A stretch of DNA of 64,000 nt from Streptomyces pactum (GCF_002005225.1 NZ_CP019724.1:2606501-2670500), one strand, 5' to 3'; positions 19,876-29,479 are shown, counted from the first letter of the stretch. Numbers and translations are program-made. The notes: generated by a model from the sequence alone, not told the origin.

Positions 19876-20091
19876 TCATCACCTGACGCGCCCGGCCGGC
19901 CGTCACCACCTGACGCGACCGGCCGGCCGTCACCACCTGACGCGACCGGCCGGCCGTCACCACCTGACGTGTCAGACCGGACGTCATCACCTGACGTGTC
20001 GGACCGGACGTCATCACCTGACGTGTCGGACCGGACGTCATCACCTGACGTGTCGGACCGGACGTCATCATCCGGTGAGCCGGACCGGACG
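19876..20091. repeat. 27-bp tandem repeat array, eight copies
   Basis: Seven full copies of a 27-base unit (type TCACCACCTGACGCGACCGG plus CCGGCCG) run without spacers from 19876 to 20064, with a diverged eighth to 20091. Copies 1-3 carry the CGACCGGCCGGCCG form and copies 4-7 the GTGTCGGACCGGACG form, so two local expansions are visible. As 27 is a multiple of three, all frames stay open. It lies between two convergent genes and reads like a minisatellite, not a CRISPR. Confidence 0.9.
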
Positions 20092-20104
20092 CGGAGGTAC
20101 GACA

Positions 20105-20148
20105 CCGCCGCCCCCGGTCCGGCGGTGAGCCGGGCCCGGGGGCGGCGG
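20105..20148 (-). terminator. 13-bp perfect hairpin downstream of glcP
   Basis: CCGCCGCCCCCGG (20105-20117) pairs with CCGGGGGCGGCGG (20136-20148) around an 18-base loop. It lies about 60 bases past the glcP stop codon on the minus strand and just right of the tandem array. Confidence 0.65.
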
Positions 20149-20210
20149 ACGGTACGAGGAGAGGGGCAGCGGGGACTTGGCCCTTCTCCCCGGGTATCGG
20201 GGGCGGGCGG

Positions 20211-21629
20211 TCAGCCCATTTCCTCCAGGGCCTTGCCCTTCGTCTCCTTCACGAACTTCAGGACGAAGGGGATGGAGAGCGCGGCGAAGATCGTGTAGAT
20301 CACATAGGTGCCGGAGAGGTTCCACTCGGCCAGCGACGGGAAGCTCGCGGTGATGGCCCAGTTGGCGATCCACTGCGCGGCCGCGGCCACACCCAGCGCG
20401 GCGGCGCGCAGCCGGTTCGGGAACATCTCGCCGAGGAAGACCCAGACGACCACACCCCAGGAGAGGGCGAAGAAGAGGACGAACAGGTGGGCGGCGATCA
20501 GGGCGACCCAGCCCTGCGTGGCCGGGAGCTTGCCGTCGACCAGGTCGAAGGAGAAGGCCCAGGCCTCCAGTGCCAGGCCGATCACCATGCCGACCGACCC
20601 GATGAGGGCGAGCGGCTTGCGTCCGATGCGGTCCACGAAGATCATCGCGATCACGGTGCCGACGATGTTGATGATCGACGTCGTGAACGAGTAGAAGAAC
20701 GACTGCGACGGGTCGACGCCGACCGACTGCCACAGCGTCGCCGAGTAGTAGAACGCGACGTTGATGCCGACGAACTGCTGGAAGACCGACAGGCCGATAC
20801 CGACCCAGACGATCGGCTTGAAGAAGAAGCTGCCGCCGAGCAGGTCCTTGAAGGAGGACTTCTCCTCGCGGTGCATCGCGTGCTCGATCTCGGCGATACG
20901 CGCGTCGAAGTCCACGTCCTTGCCCTCGACCTCTTCGAGGATCTGCTTGGCGCGCTCGTGCTTGCCGACGGAGACCAGGAAGCGCGGGGACTCGGGGATG
21001 GCGAAGGAGAGCAGGCCGTAGAGGATGGCCGGGATGACCATGACGCCGAGCATGACCTGCCAGGCCTCCAGGCCCATCAGCTCACCGCGCTGGTCGCCGC
21101 CGGCGGCGTTCAGCAGACCCCAGTTGACCAGTTGCGACACGGCGATGCCGATGACGATCGCGGCCTGCTGGAAGGAGCCGAGCCGGCCTCGGTAGGCGGG
21201 CGGGGAGACCTCGGCGATGTAGGCGGGGCCGATCACCGAGGCCATGCCGATGGCGAAGCCGCCGATGACGCGCCACATGGCGAGGTCCCACAGCGCGAAG
21301 GGCAGCGCGGAGCCGATGGCGCTGACGGTGAAGAGGACCGCGGCGATCTGCATGCAGCGGATGCGGCCGATGCGGTCGGCGATGCGGCCGGCGGTCGCGG
21401 CGCCGATGGCGCAGCCGATCAGTGCGACGGCGATGACCTGGGCCAGCACCGCGGAGCCGACGTCGTAGCGGTCCCGGATGGCCTCGACGGCGCCGTTGAT
21501 CACGGAACTGTCGTAGCCGAAGAGGAAACCGCCCATCGCGGCCGCCGCCGCGATGAAGATGACGTGCCCGAGATGATCGGGGTGAGCCGTCCTGGCTCCT
21601 GATGTGGATGCCTGCGATGTGCTGGCCAC
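20211..21629 (-). CDS. glcP: Major glucose permease GlcP (MFS sugar porter)
   Basis: GlcP is the proton-glucose symporter that supplies glucose to Streptomyces and underlies glucose repression through glucokinase. The 472-residue protein, from the GTG at 21629 behind GAGGAG, has 12 membrane helices and the sugar-porter motifs FGYDSSVINGA, RIADRIGR, PESPRFL and FVDRIGRKPLAL, with QQFVGINVAFYY in helix 7. Position next to smc matches glcP1 of S. coelicolor (SCO5578, from memory). The frame is open upstream to 21686, but the ribosome-binding site favours the GTG. Confidence 0.88.
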   Translation of the reverse strand: MASTSQASTSGARTAHPDHLGHVIFIAAAAAMGGFLFGYDSSVINGAVEAIRDRYDVGSAVLAQVIAVALIGCAIGAATAGRIADRIGRIRCMQIAAVLFTVSAIGSALPFALWDLAMWRVIGGFAIGMASVIGPAYIAEVSPPAYRGRLGSFQQAAIVIGIAVSQLVNWGLLNAAGGDQRGELMGLEAWQVMLGVMVIPAILYGLLSFAIPESPRFLVSVGKHERAKQILEEVEGKDVDFDARIAEIEHAMHREEKSSFKDLLGGSFFFKPIVWVGIGLSVFQQFVGINVAFYYSATLWQSVGVDPSQSFFYSFTTSIINIVGTVIAMIFVDRIGRKPLALIGSVGMVIGLALEAWAFSFDLVDGKLPATQGWVALIAAHLFVLFFALSWGVVVWVFLGEMFPNRLRAAALGVAAAAQWIANWAITASFPSLAEWNLSGTYVIYTIFAALSIPFVLKFVKETKGKALEEMG

Positions 21630-21707
21630 GTGTACTCCTCGGGCTACCGGCAACGCTGCCGGGGTGGTTCGCCTTCGAGGTGCCACCGAAGGGACCTGAA
21701 GGTAAAA

Positions 21708-21717
21708 GCAACGTTGC
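21708..21717. promoter_or_regulatory. Palindrome GCAACGTTGC in the glcP upstream region
   Basis: A perfect 10-base palindrome centred on CG lies 79 bases upstream of the glcP GTG, in a stretch notably more A/T-rich than the surroundings. A central CG within such a palindrome is typical of LacI/GalR-family operators. Which regulator, if any, binds is unknown. Confidence 0.45.
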
Positions 21718-21822
21718 AGAGACTATGCCTTCAAGTTTCGAAGTCAATAGGGCAAGAGCTGTGAGTTTTAAGACGCGATGGAGTGACGTTCGTTCAAGAG
21801 TCGAAGCTATTGCGTTACGGGA

Positions 21823-24800
21823 CTAGCGCAGTCGCTGGCTGATGACCTTCGACACACCGTCGCCCTGCATGGACACGCCGTACAGCGCGTCGGCGACCTC
21901 CATCGTTCGCTTCTGGTGCGTGATCACGATGAGCTGCGAGGCCTCCTGCAGCTCCTGCATGATCCGGATCAGCCGCTGCAGGTTCGTGTCGTCGAGCGCC
22001 GCCTCGACCTCGTCCATGACGTAGAACGGGCTGGGCCGCGCCTTGAAGATCGACACGAGCATCGCCACGGCGGTCAGCGAGCGTTCCCCGCCCGAGAGCA
22101 GCGAGAGCCGCTTGACCTTCTTTCCCGGCGGACGGGCCTCGACGTCCACGCCCGTGGTGAGCATGTTGTCGGGGTCGGTCAGGATCAGCCGTCCCTCACC
22201 ACCCGGGAACAGCCGGCCGAAGACGCCCTCGAACTGCCGGGCGGTGTCCCAAAAGGCCTCGGTGAAGACCTGCTCGACGCGCTCGTCGACCTCCTTGACG
22301 ACCTGGAGCAGGTCGGCGCGGGTCTTCTTCAGGTCCTCCAACTGCTCGCTGAGGAACTGGTGCCGTTCCTCCAGCGCCGCGAACTCCTCCAGCGCCAGTG
22401 GATTGACCTTGCCGAGCTGCTGGTAGGCGCGTTCGGCGGCCTTCAGTCGCTTCTCCTGCTCGGAGCGGACGAAGGGCCGGGGGCGGTTGCGTGGATGCTC
22501 CGGATCGTCGGGGAGCTCCTCGCCCTCGGCGGGGGGCGAGGGCGGTACCTCTTGATGGGGGCCGTACTCGGCCGCGAGCCCCGCCGGTTCCACACCGAGT
22601 TCCTCCAGCGCCTTGGTCTCCAACTGCTCGATGCGCAGCCGCTTCTCGGCGCCGAGTACCTCGCCCCGGTGGACTGAATCCGTCAACTTGTCGAGCTCCG
22701 CCTTCAGGTCGCGCCCTGCGGTGCGCGCGGCGGTCAGTTCCTCCTCCCGCCGGGCCTTGGCGGCCTCGGCCGCGGTGCGCTCCCCGTCGGCGCGGGCCAG
22801 GGAGACCTCGACGTGTGCGAGCAACTGCCGGGCGCCGGTGGCCACGGCCTCGGCGACGGCCGCCTCGTGCCGCAGCCTCGCCCGCCGCTCTTCGGCACGC
22901 GCGCGTGCCTCACGTTCCGCGCGGGCGGCACGGTCCAGGGAGTCGGCCCGCCCGGCGAGGCCCTTGACCCGCTCCTCGTGGGTGCGGACCTGGAGGCGCG
23001 CCTCCATCTCGGTCTGGCGGGCGTTGGCGCCGTCGGCCGCGAGCCGGTCCCGCGCGGAGGTGTCGGGCTCCTCCTCGACCGGCATCTCCTGCGCCACCGC
23101 GAGCCGTTCCGCCAGCTCTTCGACATCCATCAGCGCCTTGTCCAGGGCCTCCTGCGCCCGGGCCGCCGCGGCGGCGGACCGCTCGGCCTCCCCGGCGGCC
23201 CCCCGGGCCTGTCCCGCGAGGCGCCCCAACTGCTGGGCGACGGCCGACTTCTCCCGGTCGGCGGTCCGGCGCCGCTCCCCCAGCTCCTCGACGAGCGCGG
23301 CGCACTCCCGTCGACGTGCGACGGCCGCGTCCTGCGCCTCGGCGAGCTCCTCGCACCGCACACCCAGCTCCTCCAGCTCGGCGGCGGCCTCGTCCACGGA
23401 GGCCTGCACCTCCAGGAGGCTGGGCGCCCCGGCGGACCCGCCCTGCGCGAAGTGGGCGCCCAGCAGGTCGCCCTCGGCGGTGACGGCGGTCAGTCCGGGC
23501 CGGGCGTAGACGAGGTCCTCGGCGTCCTCCAGGGTGGCGACCACGACGATCCCGCGCAGCAACCGCCGTACGGCGGGCATCAGGTCGGCGGGACCGCGGA
23601 CGAGGTCGGCGGCGTACGGCGGCCCCTCGTGCCGCGCTTGTTCCGGTACGGCGTCGGGGGCGCCGGCGAGCAGCAGGGCGGCCCGGCCGGCGTCCTGCTT
23701 GCGCAGCAGGCGGATGGCGTCGGCGGCGGCCGCCGGGGACGTCACCGCGAGGGCGTCGGCGGCGGCGCCGAAGGCCGTGGCAAGGGCGGCTTCGTGGCCG
23801 GGCGTCACGGTGAGCAGCCCGGCGGCCGGACCGAGCAGGCCGGTGAGCCGGTCCTTCGCCGCGAGCAGGGCGCCGGTGCCGTCCTTGCGGCGCAGTCCGA
23901 GCGCGAGGGCCTCGTGGCGGGCCTGGGTCGCGGCTCGCGCGCGTTCCGTCGCGGTGGCCGCCTCACGGGCGGCGCTCAGGGCGGCCTCCGCCTCGGCCGA
24001 CCGCCGTTTGGCGGCCTCGTGCCGCTCGCCGAGCTCCTGGTCGCCTGCGTCCAGGCCGTCGACCTCCGCCTGGAGGGCCTCGTACTCCTCCTGGGCGGCG
24101 GCGGCCCGCTCCCGCGCCTCGTCCCGCGCCTCGGCCAGCCGCTCGATCTCGGCCTGGGCCGAGGCGGCGCGGGAGCGGGCGGCGCCGACCTGGCCGCTGA
24201 GCCGGGCCAGCCCCTCACGGCGGTCGGCGATGGCGCGGGCGGCGTCCTTGAGACGGCGCTCCTCCAGGGCCAGTTCGCGTTCGAGGCCGGCACGGTGGGC
24301 GACCGTGTCCTCCAGAGCGTGCTCGGCCGCCTCAAGGGCCGCCTCGAGTTCCGCCTCCTGTTCGCGGACGCGGGCGGCCTCGCGCTCCAGCTCCTCCGGG
24401 TCGCGGCCGCGCCGTTCCTCGGGGGGCGTGGAGGTGGCGCTCTTCACCCGGGCGTCGGCCAGCGAGATGGTGCCGCGCACCCGTTCGGCGAGCTGGGACA
24501 GCTCGTACCAGGTCTGCTGGGCGCGCTGGAGGCGCGGGGCGAGCCGGCGCACCTCGTCCTCCAGGTCCGCCTCACGGCGCAGCGCCCGGCCCAGCTCCTG
24601 CTCGGCGGCGTCCTTGCGTTCCTTGAGCGCGGCCTCGTCGGCGATCTCGGCCTGCAGCGCCTCGCGCAGCCGTACGAGGTCGTCGGCGAGGAGCCTGAGC
24701 CGCGCGTCCCTGAGGTCGGCCTGGATGACGGCGGCCCGTCGCGCGACCGCGGCCTGGCGGCCGAGCGGCTTGAGCTGGCGCCGCAGCTCGTCGGTGAGGT

Positions 24801-25377
24801 CCTGCACGCGCGCGAGGTTGGCCTGCATCGCGTCCAGTTTCCTGAGCGCCTTCTCCTTGCGCTTGCGGTGCTTGAGGACGCCCGCGGCTTCCTCGATGAA
24901 GGCGCGGCGCCCCATCGGGTCGGCGTGCAGGACGGAGTCGAGCTGGCCCTGGCCGACGATGACGTGCATCTCGCGGCCGATGCCGGAGTCGGAGAGCAGT
25001 TCCTGGATGTCGAGGAGGCGGCAGGTGTCGCCGTTGATCTGGTACTCGCTGCCGCCGTTGCGGAACATGATCCGCGTGATGGTGACCTCGGCGTACTCGA
25101 TGGGCAGGGCCCCGTCGGAGTTGTCGATGGTCAGGGACACCTCGGCCCGGCCGAGCGGCGGGCGGCCGGTGGTGCCGGCGAAGATGACGTCCTCCATCTT
25201 GCCGCCGCGCAGCGACTTGGCGCCCTGCTCGCCCATGACCCAACTGAGCGCGTCGACGACGTTGGACTTGCCCGAACCGTTCGGACCGACGACGCAGGTG
25301 ATGCCCGGCTCGAACCGGAGCGTGGTCGCCGAGGCGAACGACTTGAACCCGCGGAGGGTCAGGGCCTTCAGGTGCAC
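21823..25377 (-). CDS. smc: Chromosome segregation ATPase SMC
   Basis: SMC dimers with ScpA/B compact and segregate chromosomes, important in Streptomyces when aerial hyphae divide into spores. The 1184-residue protein has the Walker A GPNGSGKSNVVDAL at residues about 32-45, two long coiled-coil arms rich in Glu, Ala and Arg, a central hinge (about 505-670, with KDRLTGLLGPAAGLLTV), and at the C-terminus the signature LLSGGERSLTAVAM and Walker B PFYVMDEVEAALDD. The start is a GTG at 25377. Its 3' end faces the glcP promoter. Confidence 0.97.
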   Translation of the reverse strand: MHLKALTLRGFKSFASATTLRFEPGITCVVGPNGSGKSNVVDALSWVMGEQGAKSLRGGKMEDVIFAGTTGRPPLGRAEVSLTIDNSDGALPIEYAEVTITRIMFRNGGSEYQINGDTCRLLDIQELLSDSGIGREMHVIVGQGQLDSVLHADPMGRRAFIEEAAGVLKHRKRKEKALRKLDAMQANLARVQDLTDELRRQLKPLGRQAAVARRAAVIQADLRDARLRLLADDLVRLREALQAEIADEAALKERKDAAEQELGRALRREADLEDEVRRLAPRLQRAQQTWYELSQLAERVRGTISLADARVKSATSTPPEERRGRDPEELEREAARVREQEAELEAALEAAEHALEDTVAHRAGLERELALEERRLKDAARAIADRREGLARLSGQVGAARSRAASAQAEIERLAEARDEARERAAAAQEEYEALQAEVDGLDAGDQELGERHEAAKRRSAEAEAALSAAREAATATERARAATQARHEALALGLRRKDGTGALLAAKDRLTGLLGPAAGLLTVTPGHEAALATAFGAAADALAVTSPAAAADAIRLLRKQDAGRAALLLAGAPDAVPEQARHEGPPYAADLVRGPADLMPAVRRLLRGIVVVATLEDAEDLVYARPGLTAVTAEGDLLGAHFAQGGSAGAPSLLEVQASVDEAAAELEELGVRCEELAEAQDAAVARRRECAALVEELGERRRTADREKSAVAQQLGRLAGQARGAAGEAERSAAAAARAQEALDKALMDVEELAERLAVAQEMPVEEEPDTSARDRLAADGANARQTEMEARLQVRTHEERVKGLAGRADSLDRAARAEREARARAEERRARLRHEAAVAEAVATGARQLLAHVEVSLARADGERTAAEAAKARREEELTAARTAGRDLKAELDKLTDSVHRGEVLGAEKRLRIEQLETKALEELGVEPAGLAAEYGPHQEVPPSPPAEGEELPDDPEHPRNRPRPFVRSEQEKRLKAAERAYQQLGKVNPLALEEFAALEERHQFLSEQLEDLKKTRADLLQVVKEVDERVEQVFTEAFWDTARQFEGVFGRLFPGGEGRLILTDPDNMLTTGVDVEARPPGKKVKRLSLLSGGERSLTAVAMLVSIFKARPSPFYVMDEVEAALDDTNLQRLIRIMQELQEASQLIVITHQKRTMEVADALYGVSMQGDGVSKVISQRLR

Positions 25378-25541
25378 GCCGTCGGACTCTACCTTTCACG
25401 CGTGTCTCACTCCATGAACCGGTGAACCGCCGCGGTTTCACCGGTGAACGCGCAGGGCACATCAGACGTTGAAGAGGGTGAAAGGATGCGCGGGGGAGGA
25501 CCGGGCGGGCCCGACGGCCGAGACGGGGGCAGGAAAGAAAG

Positions 25542-25563
25542 AAGGGACGCCGAAGCGTCCCTT
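25542..25563 (-). terminator. Rho-independent terminator after the 70-residue gene
   Basis: On the minus strand a 9-bp stem (AAGGGACGC / GCGTCCCTT) with a four-base loop is followed by CTTCTTTCTTTCC, one of the few T-rich tails in the window. It sits about 75 bases beyond the stop of the small coiled-coil gene and before smc. Confidence 0.8.
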
Positions 25564-25636
25564 GCAGACTCTGACACCTGAGCGGTTGTACGGGCGGGCC
25601 CGACCACTGCCGTGCCGTCGTGGAGCGATGCAGTGA

Positions 25637-25849
25637 TCAGGTGAGCGCAGGCTCCGCCTGGTGTGCGTCAACGCTCTCCATGCTCTCCATGATCCTGTCG
25701 TGAGAAGCGGCAGCCGCCAGCGCTTCGTTCTCCGCCTGGATCCGTCCGAGCTCGGATTCCAGGTCCTGGACGCGCTGCTGGAGCCGTCGCATCTCGGCGA
25801 GGAGTCGAGGGTCGGAGCCGCCGACGTAACCGAGAAGCGCCTTTGCCAT
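25637..25849 (-). CDS. Small coiled-coil protein conserved in streptomycetes
   Basis: The ATG at 25849 follows GGAGGA and gives 70 residues starting MAKALLGYVGGSDPRLLAEM. Residues about 12-50 (LLAEMRRLQQRVQDLESELG) form a heptad-like coiled coil; the rest is acidic and Ala-rich. The short hydrophobic N-terminus followed by a coil suggests an oligomeric protein. I do not recognise a function. It has its own terminator, so it is transcribed alone. Confidence 0.75.
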   Translation of the reverse strand: MAKALLGYVGGSDPRLLAEMRRLQQRVQDLESELGRIQAENEALAAAASHDRIMESMESVDAHQAEPALT

Positions 25850-26200
25850 GATGGATGGTCCTCCACAATGAGTGACCGACCGAAGCGGTGTGGGTCGTGA
25901 GGGATTCGCACCCGCGGTGCTTGGCACTATGGAGTTTTTTCTGCCGTTCAACCATGCCAAACAGCTAAGGTGCGCGGGGCTTTCAGCGTCTCACCAAAAA
26001 GTTTGACGGTCAACACGATCACGCCCCGTATGGGCGGGCGCCCGGTGGCTCGCGGCCTGGAAACGGCGACGCGGCGACTCCTGCGGGCCCCGGGGGGCGT
26101 GGCGATCATCCTGCGTGCGGAGCCTGCCATGACACGTCGTTCTTGGCAACCACCTGCCCGTTTCCACCCCGGGCGCCTCTCCCCGCGGGGTCGTGCCGGG

Positions 26201-26228
26201 CGCCGGACGCCCTCCGTGGGGTCCGGCG
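26201..26228 (-). terminator. 8-bp hairpin immediately after acyP
   Basis: CGCCGGAC (26201-26208) pairs with GTCCGGCG (26221-26228). It abuts the acylphosphatase stop codon at 26229, so it is probably the terminator of that gene. Confidence 0.55.
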
Positions 26229-26510
26229 TCAGCGGATGGCGAAGCCCTCGTAGCCCCCGCGGGGTGTGTCCCAGATCTCGGTGACACCGTCCACGCGTCC
26301 GGGCGTGTCGTCACCGTGCAGCCAGGCGAGCAGGTCCTCGCAGCGCTCGCGCGGGCCCTCCGCGACGACCTGGACGCGTCCGTCGGCCAGATTGAGAGCA
26401 AAACCACTCATCCCGCCGAGCTCCAGCGCCCTGGCCCGCGTGAACCAGCGGAAACCCACACCCTGAACCTGCCCGCGCACCCACGCGACCAGCCGCACAT
26501 CCTCGCTCAT
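26229..26510 (-). CDS. acyP: Acylphosphatase
   Basis: This small enzyme hydrolyses acyl phosphates such as carbamoyl phosphate or 1,3-bisphosphoglycerate. The 93 residues contain [18 protein letters not shown], in which Arg of GFR binds phosphate, and [18 protein letters not shown], where the usual catalytic Asn (typically GxVxN) is the Asn of ALNL. Length and motif order are exactly those of the family. It diverges from the CAP-domain gene. Confidence 0.93.
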   Translation of the reverse strand: MSEDVRLVAWVRGQVQGVGFRWFTRARALELGGMSGFALNLADGRVQVVAEGPRERCEDLLAWLHGDDTPGRVDGVTEIWDTPRGGYEGFAIR

Positions 26511-26598
26511 GACTGCAACCTAACCAGTCAATGTCTCGCCGGACACTTCACCCCCTGGCGCCATGCGGTACCGTCCCCACCCAATGAATCTCATCTGA

Positions 26599-26620
26599 AA
26601 CTCACTCGATCGTGTGAGTT
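26599..26620. promoter_or_regulatory. 22-bp near-perfect palindrome upstream of the CAP protein gene
   Basis: AACTCAC (26599-26605) and GTGAGTT (26614-26620) flank TCGATCGT. Only one position pair breaks the symmetry over 22 bases. It lies about 80 bases before the CAP gene ATG and about 90 bases from the acyP start, so it could serve as an operator for either divergent promoter. The binding protein is unknown. Confidence 0.5.
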
Positions 26621-26702
26621 CGGTGTTGATCGTGAGGACACGTCGGCCGCGAGGAGTCGACCGCGAGGACACGTCCTGCGCGAGGACGAGGAAGGCCAGA
26701 AC

Positions 26703-27917
26703 ATGGGACGCCACCGACGCTCCGCCGCCGGCCGCGCCGCCACGGGCCGCGCCGCGGGGAGCCACCAGCCGGACGGCACGACGGGACGGGGTCGCGATCC
26801 GCAGGTCCCGGACGTGGGCGACCGCCCCACGATGGGGATCGCGCCCTACCTGAACCCCGAGGCGTACGCCGAGGCCCGCGCGAAGAGCGACGCCTACCTG
26901 TTCGCGCCGGACGACCCGGACGGCGGCGGGGGCGACGGCCACCCGCAGGCCGGCCGCACGGTCCCCTTCCCGAGCGACGGGTTCACCCCCGCCGACGGTC
27001 CACAGCGCGCGGGCACGCACCGCCGCCGCAAGAAGAAGGGCGTCACCCCGGTCCGCACGGGTCTGCTCGGGGTCTCCGCAGCGGTCGCCCTCGGCACGGT
27101 GGCGGTGGCCACGGGCACGGTGCCCGGCCTCGACAGCTACCGGATCGGCGGCGGCAGCGGCGGGGGCGACCGGGTGCGGTCCCAGGACGCCCCGACGAAC
27201 AGCCCGACCGAGCAGGGCGGCACCTCCGGGAGCGCCGACACCGGCCGCGGCGGCGACTCCGCCACGAGCCGCGGCACCGACCGGTCCTCCTCACCCTCCG
27301 GGTCCGCCGAGTCCTCCCCTTCCGAGCCCTCCTCCCCGTCGTCCTCCTCCTCGCCCTCCTCCCCTTCACCGTCCTCGGACTCGCCCTCGGTATCGGCGTC
27401 GAAGCCCGCCGCCCCGGCCGGGACGCCGTCGAAGACGAAGAAGCCGAAGACGACCCCCAGCACGAAGCCGACGCCCACTCCTTCGCGGCCGGCCACCGAG
27501 GAGCCGGAGCGGCCCAGCGCGCCCGCCGGGGCGTCGGAGCAGGCCGTCGCCCAGGCCCAGGTGCTCAAGCTCGTCAACGACGAGCGCGCCAAGGCGGGCT
27601 GCAGCCCGGTGGCCGCGAACAGCGCGCTGCGCGAGCTGGCCGAGGACTTCAGCGAGTCCATGGCCGAAGGGGGCTTCTTCGACCACACCGACCCCAGTGG
27701 CGCGACCCCCTGGGACCGGGCCGAGGCAGCCGGGATAAGCAACCTCGGCGGCGAGAACATAGCCCGCGGACAGGCCGACGCCCAGGCCGTGATGGACGCC
27801 TGGATGGACAGCCCGGGCCACAGGGCCAACATCCTGAACTGCGACTTCCAGACCCTGGGCGTCGGAGTCCACTTCGGCTCCGGTGGCCCGTGGTGGACCC
27901 AGAACTTCGGCTACTGA
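26703..27917 (+). CDS. Membrane-anchored CAP (SCP/PR-1) domain protein
   Basis: The 404-residue protein has a long positively charged cytoplasmic N-terminus (about 1-115, ending HRRRKKKG), one membrane helix (about 120-140), a Ser/Pro/Thr-rich exposed linker (about 155-280) and a C-terminal CAP domain from VLKLVNDERAKAGCSPV. The domain keeps the metal-site histidines in FFDHTDPSG and SPGHRANIL and the GENIARG motif, and ends WWTQNFGY. Proteins of this class are secreted or wall-exposed in actinomycetes; their biochemical role is unsettled. The ATG at 26703 follows GGAAGG. Direct repeats of GAGGACACGTC occur in the leader. Confidence 0.85.
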   Translation: MGRHRRSAAGRAATGRAAGSHQPDGTTGRGRDPQVPDVGDRPTMGIAPYLNPEAYAEARAKSDAYLFAPDDPDGGGGDGHPQAGRTVPFPSDGFTPADGPQRAGTHRRRKKKGVTPVRTGLLGVSAAVALGTVAVATGTVPGLDSYRIGGGSGGGDRVRSQDAPTNSPTEQGGTSGSADTGRGGDSATSRGTDRSSSPSGSAESSPSEPSSPSSSSSPSSPSPSSDSPSVSASKPAAPAGTPSKTKKPKTTPSTKPTPTPSRPATEEPERPSAPAGASEQAVAQAQVLKLVNDERAKAGCSPVAANSALRELAEDFSESMAEGGFFDHTDPSGATPWDRAEAAGISNLGGENIARGQADAQAVMDAWMDSPGHRANILNCDFQTLGVGVHFGSGGPWWTQNFGY

Positions 27918-28158
27918 GATAACCGCGGGTCAGAGGACCATGCCCCTCGTGGGCCGTGTCCGGGCCGTCGACGGCGGGCTCCGACCCCCAGCGTGCCCGT
28001 ACGAGAGGCGTGCCAGGGGCAGCCACGGGGATCACCGGCGGCGTTCCAGCGAACGCGCAGGTCGCCTCCCCGGGAACGCGGGACGCGAGAACACTGGAGC
28101 GCTGTGCGCCGCTCAGCGCCATCCGCGACGCAGCGCAGCGCTCACGTACGCTTGACGT

Positions 28159-28563
28159 ATGTCGACCACGCAGGAGCGCACGGAGGAGCAGGACCTCCCG
28201 TACGACGTGTTCTCCAGGGCCTGTCCCTCGCGCGTCACCCTTGAGCACGTCACGGGCCGCTGGGGCGCGCTGACGCTCGGTGCGCTGTACGAGGGCTCCT
28301 TCCGCTTCAACGAGCTGCGGCGCCGCGTCGACGGCGTCAGCGAGAAGATGCTGGCCCAGACCCTGCAGGCGCTGGAGCGCGACGGCCTGGTGCACCGCGA
28401 GGCCCAGCCCACCAACCCGCCCCGCGTGGACTACGAACTCACGGCACCGGGTCGTGAGGTGGCCGGGCGGCTGATCGCGCTCATCCAGTGCCTGGAGGGG
28501 CGGATGGACGAGGTACTGGCCTCGCGTGAGCGGTACGACGCGCGGCGGGTACCTACCGTGTGA
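28159..28563 (+). CDS. HxlR-family winged-helix transcriptional regulator
   Basis: The 134-residue protein carries a single Cys near the N-terminus ([18 protein letters not shown]) followed by the winged helix [40 protein letters not shown] and [12 protein letters not shown], the HxlR signature. The lone Cys suggests redox or aldehyde sensing as in HypR/YodB relatives; that is inference. HxlR genes usually face a divergently read target gene, but the 240 bases upstream hold no convincing gene. The 3' end overlaps mutM by 11 bases, convergently. Confidence 0.88.
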   Translation: MSTTQERTEEQDLPYDVFSRACPSRVTLEHVTGRWGALTLGALYEGSFRFNELRRRVDGVSEKMLAQTLQALERDGLVHREAQPTNPPRVDYELTAPGREVAGRLIALIQCLEGRMDEVLASRERYDARRVPTV

Positions 28564-29413
28564 TCCTCGGCGTGCGCTGGCACTTCGGGCAGAAGTAGCT
28601 GGATCGGTTCATCCACGGCCGGCGGCGCATCGGCGTGCCGCAGCGCCGGCAGGGCAGGCCCTCACGGCCGTAGGCGTCGAGCGACCGGTCGAAGTAGCCG
28701 GACTCGCCGTTGACGTTGACGTAGAGGCTGTCGAAGCTGGTGCCGCCCACGGCGAGGGCCGCGTTCATCACGTCGCGGACGTGGCCGAGGAGCTCGGCGG
28801 TTCGGGGGCGGGTGAAGGCCGCGGTGGGGCGTTCGTAGTGCAGGCGGGAGCGCCACAGGGCCTCGTCCGCGTAGATGTTGCCGACGCCGCTGATCAGTGA
28901 CTGGTCGAGCAGGGCCCGTTTGATCGTGGTGCGCTTGCGGCGCAGCGCCGTGTGGAACGCCTCGTCGTCGAAGAGCGGGTCGAGGGGGTCGCGGGCGATG
29001 TGGGCGATGACGTCGGGCAGTCCGTCGGGGGTGGTGTCGTGCAACGACAGGCCGCCGAAGGTGCGCTGGTCGACGAAGCGGAGTTCGGTGGGCAGGGCGT
29101 CGGTGAAGCGGACACGGACGCGCAGGTGCTTCTCGGCCGGCGCCTCGTGCGGCTGGACCAGCAACTGGCCGCTCATGCCCAGGTGCGCCAGGATCGCCTG
29201 CCCGGTGTCCTCCAGCGGCAGCCACAGGTACTTGCCGCGGCGGCTGGGCGTGCCGATGCGGTGGCCCTCGAGGCGCTGGGCGAAGTCGTCCGGGCCGGCG
29301 ATGTGACGCCGTACCGCGCGCGGGTGCAGCACCTCGGCGTCCTGGACGGTCCGATGGACGACCCAGCGCTCCAGGCCGCGCCGCACGACCTCTACCTCGG
29401 GCAACTCGGGCAT
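28553..29413 (-). CDS. mutM: Formamidopyrimidine-DNA glycosylase (Fpg/MutM)
   Basis: MutM excises 8-oxoguanine and FapyG and nicks the abasic site. The 286-residue protein begins [17 protein letters not shown], so Pro2 (Schiff-base nucleophile) and Glu3 are present. The helix-two-turn-helix [14 protein letters not shown] and the C-terminal zinc finger (CRRCG ... CPKC) are intact. It follows rnc, from which it is separated by a strong hairpin. Confidence 0.96.
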   Translation of the reverse strand: MPELPEVEVVRRGLERWVVHRTVQDAEVLHPRAVRRHIAGPDDFAQRLEGHRIGTPSRRGKYLWLPLEDTGQAILAHLGMSGQLLVQPHEAPAEKHLRVRVRFTDALPTELRFVDQRTFGGLSLHDTTPDGLPDVIAHIARDPLDPLFDDEAFHTALRRKRTTIKRALLDQSLISGVGNIYADEALWRSRLHYERPTAAFTRPRTAELLGHVRDVMNAALAVGGTSFDSLYVNVNGESGYFDRSLDAYGREGLPCRRCGTPMRRRPWMNRSSYFCPKCQRTPRITR

Positions 29414-29443
29414 GGCATCCCCTCGGGTGGGCCGGTGGACGAA

Positions 29444-29479
29444 CCGAACGCCCGCCCCTGGAGTGGGGCGGGCGTTCGG
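29444..29479 (-). terminator. 15-bp perfect hairpin between rnc and mutM
   Basis: CCGAACGCCCGCCCC (29444-29458) pairs exactly with GGGGCGGGCGTTCGG (29465-29479) around a 6-base loop, 32 bases after the rnc stop. It probably ends the rpmF-rnc transcript, or is itself an RNase III processing target, which would be apt downstream of rnc. Confidence 0.75.

Noticed and set aside
19876..20091. The 27-bp repeats as a CRISPR array
   Set aside because: Units are directly adjacent with no spacers, and variation lies inside the unit, as in a minisatellite.
27918..28158. A gene divergent from the HxlR regulator
   Set aside because: HxlR genes often face a target gene, but the frames here are short, Ala/Pro-rich and lack a start with a ribosome site.
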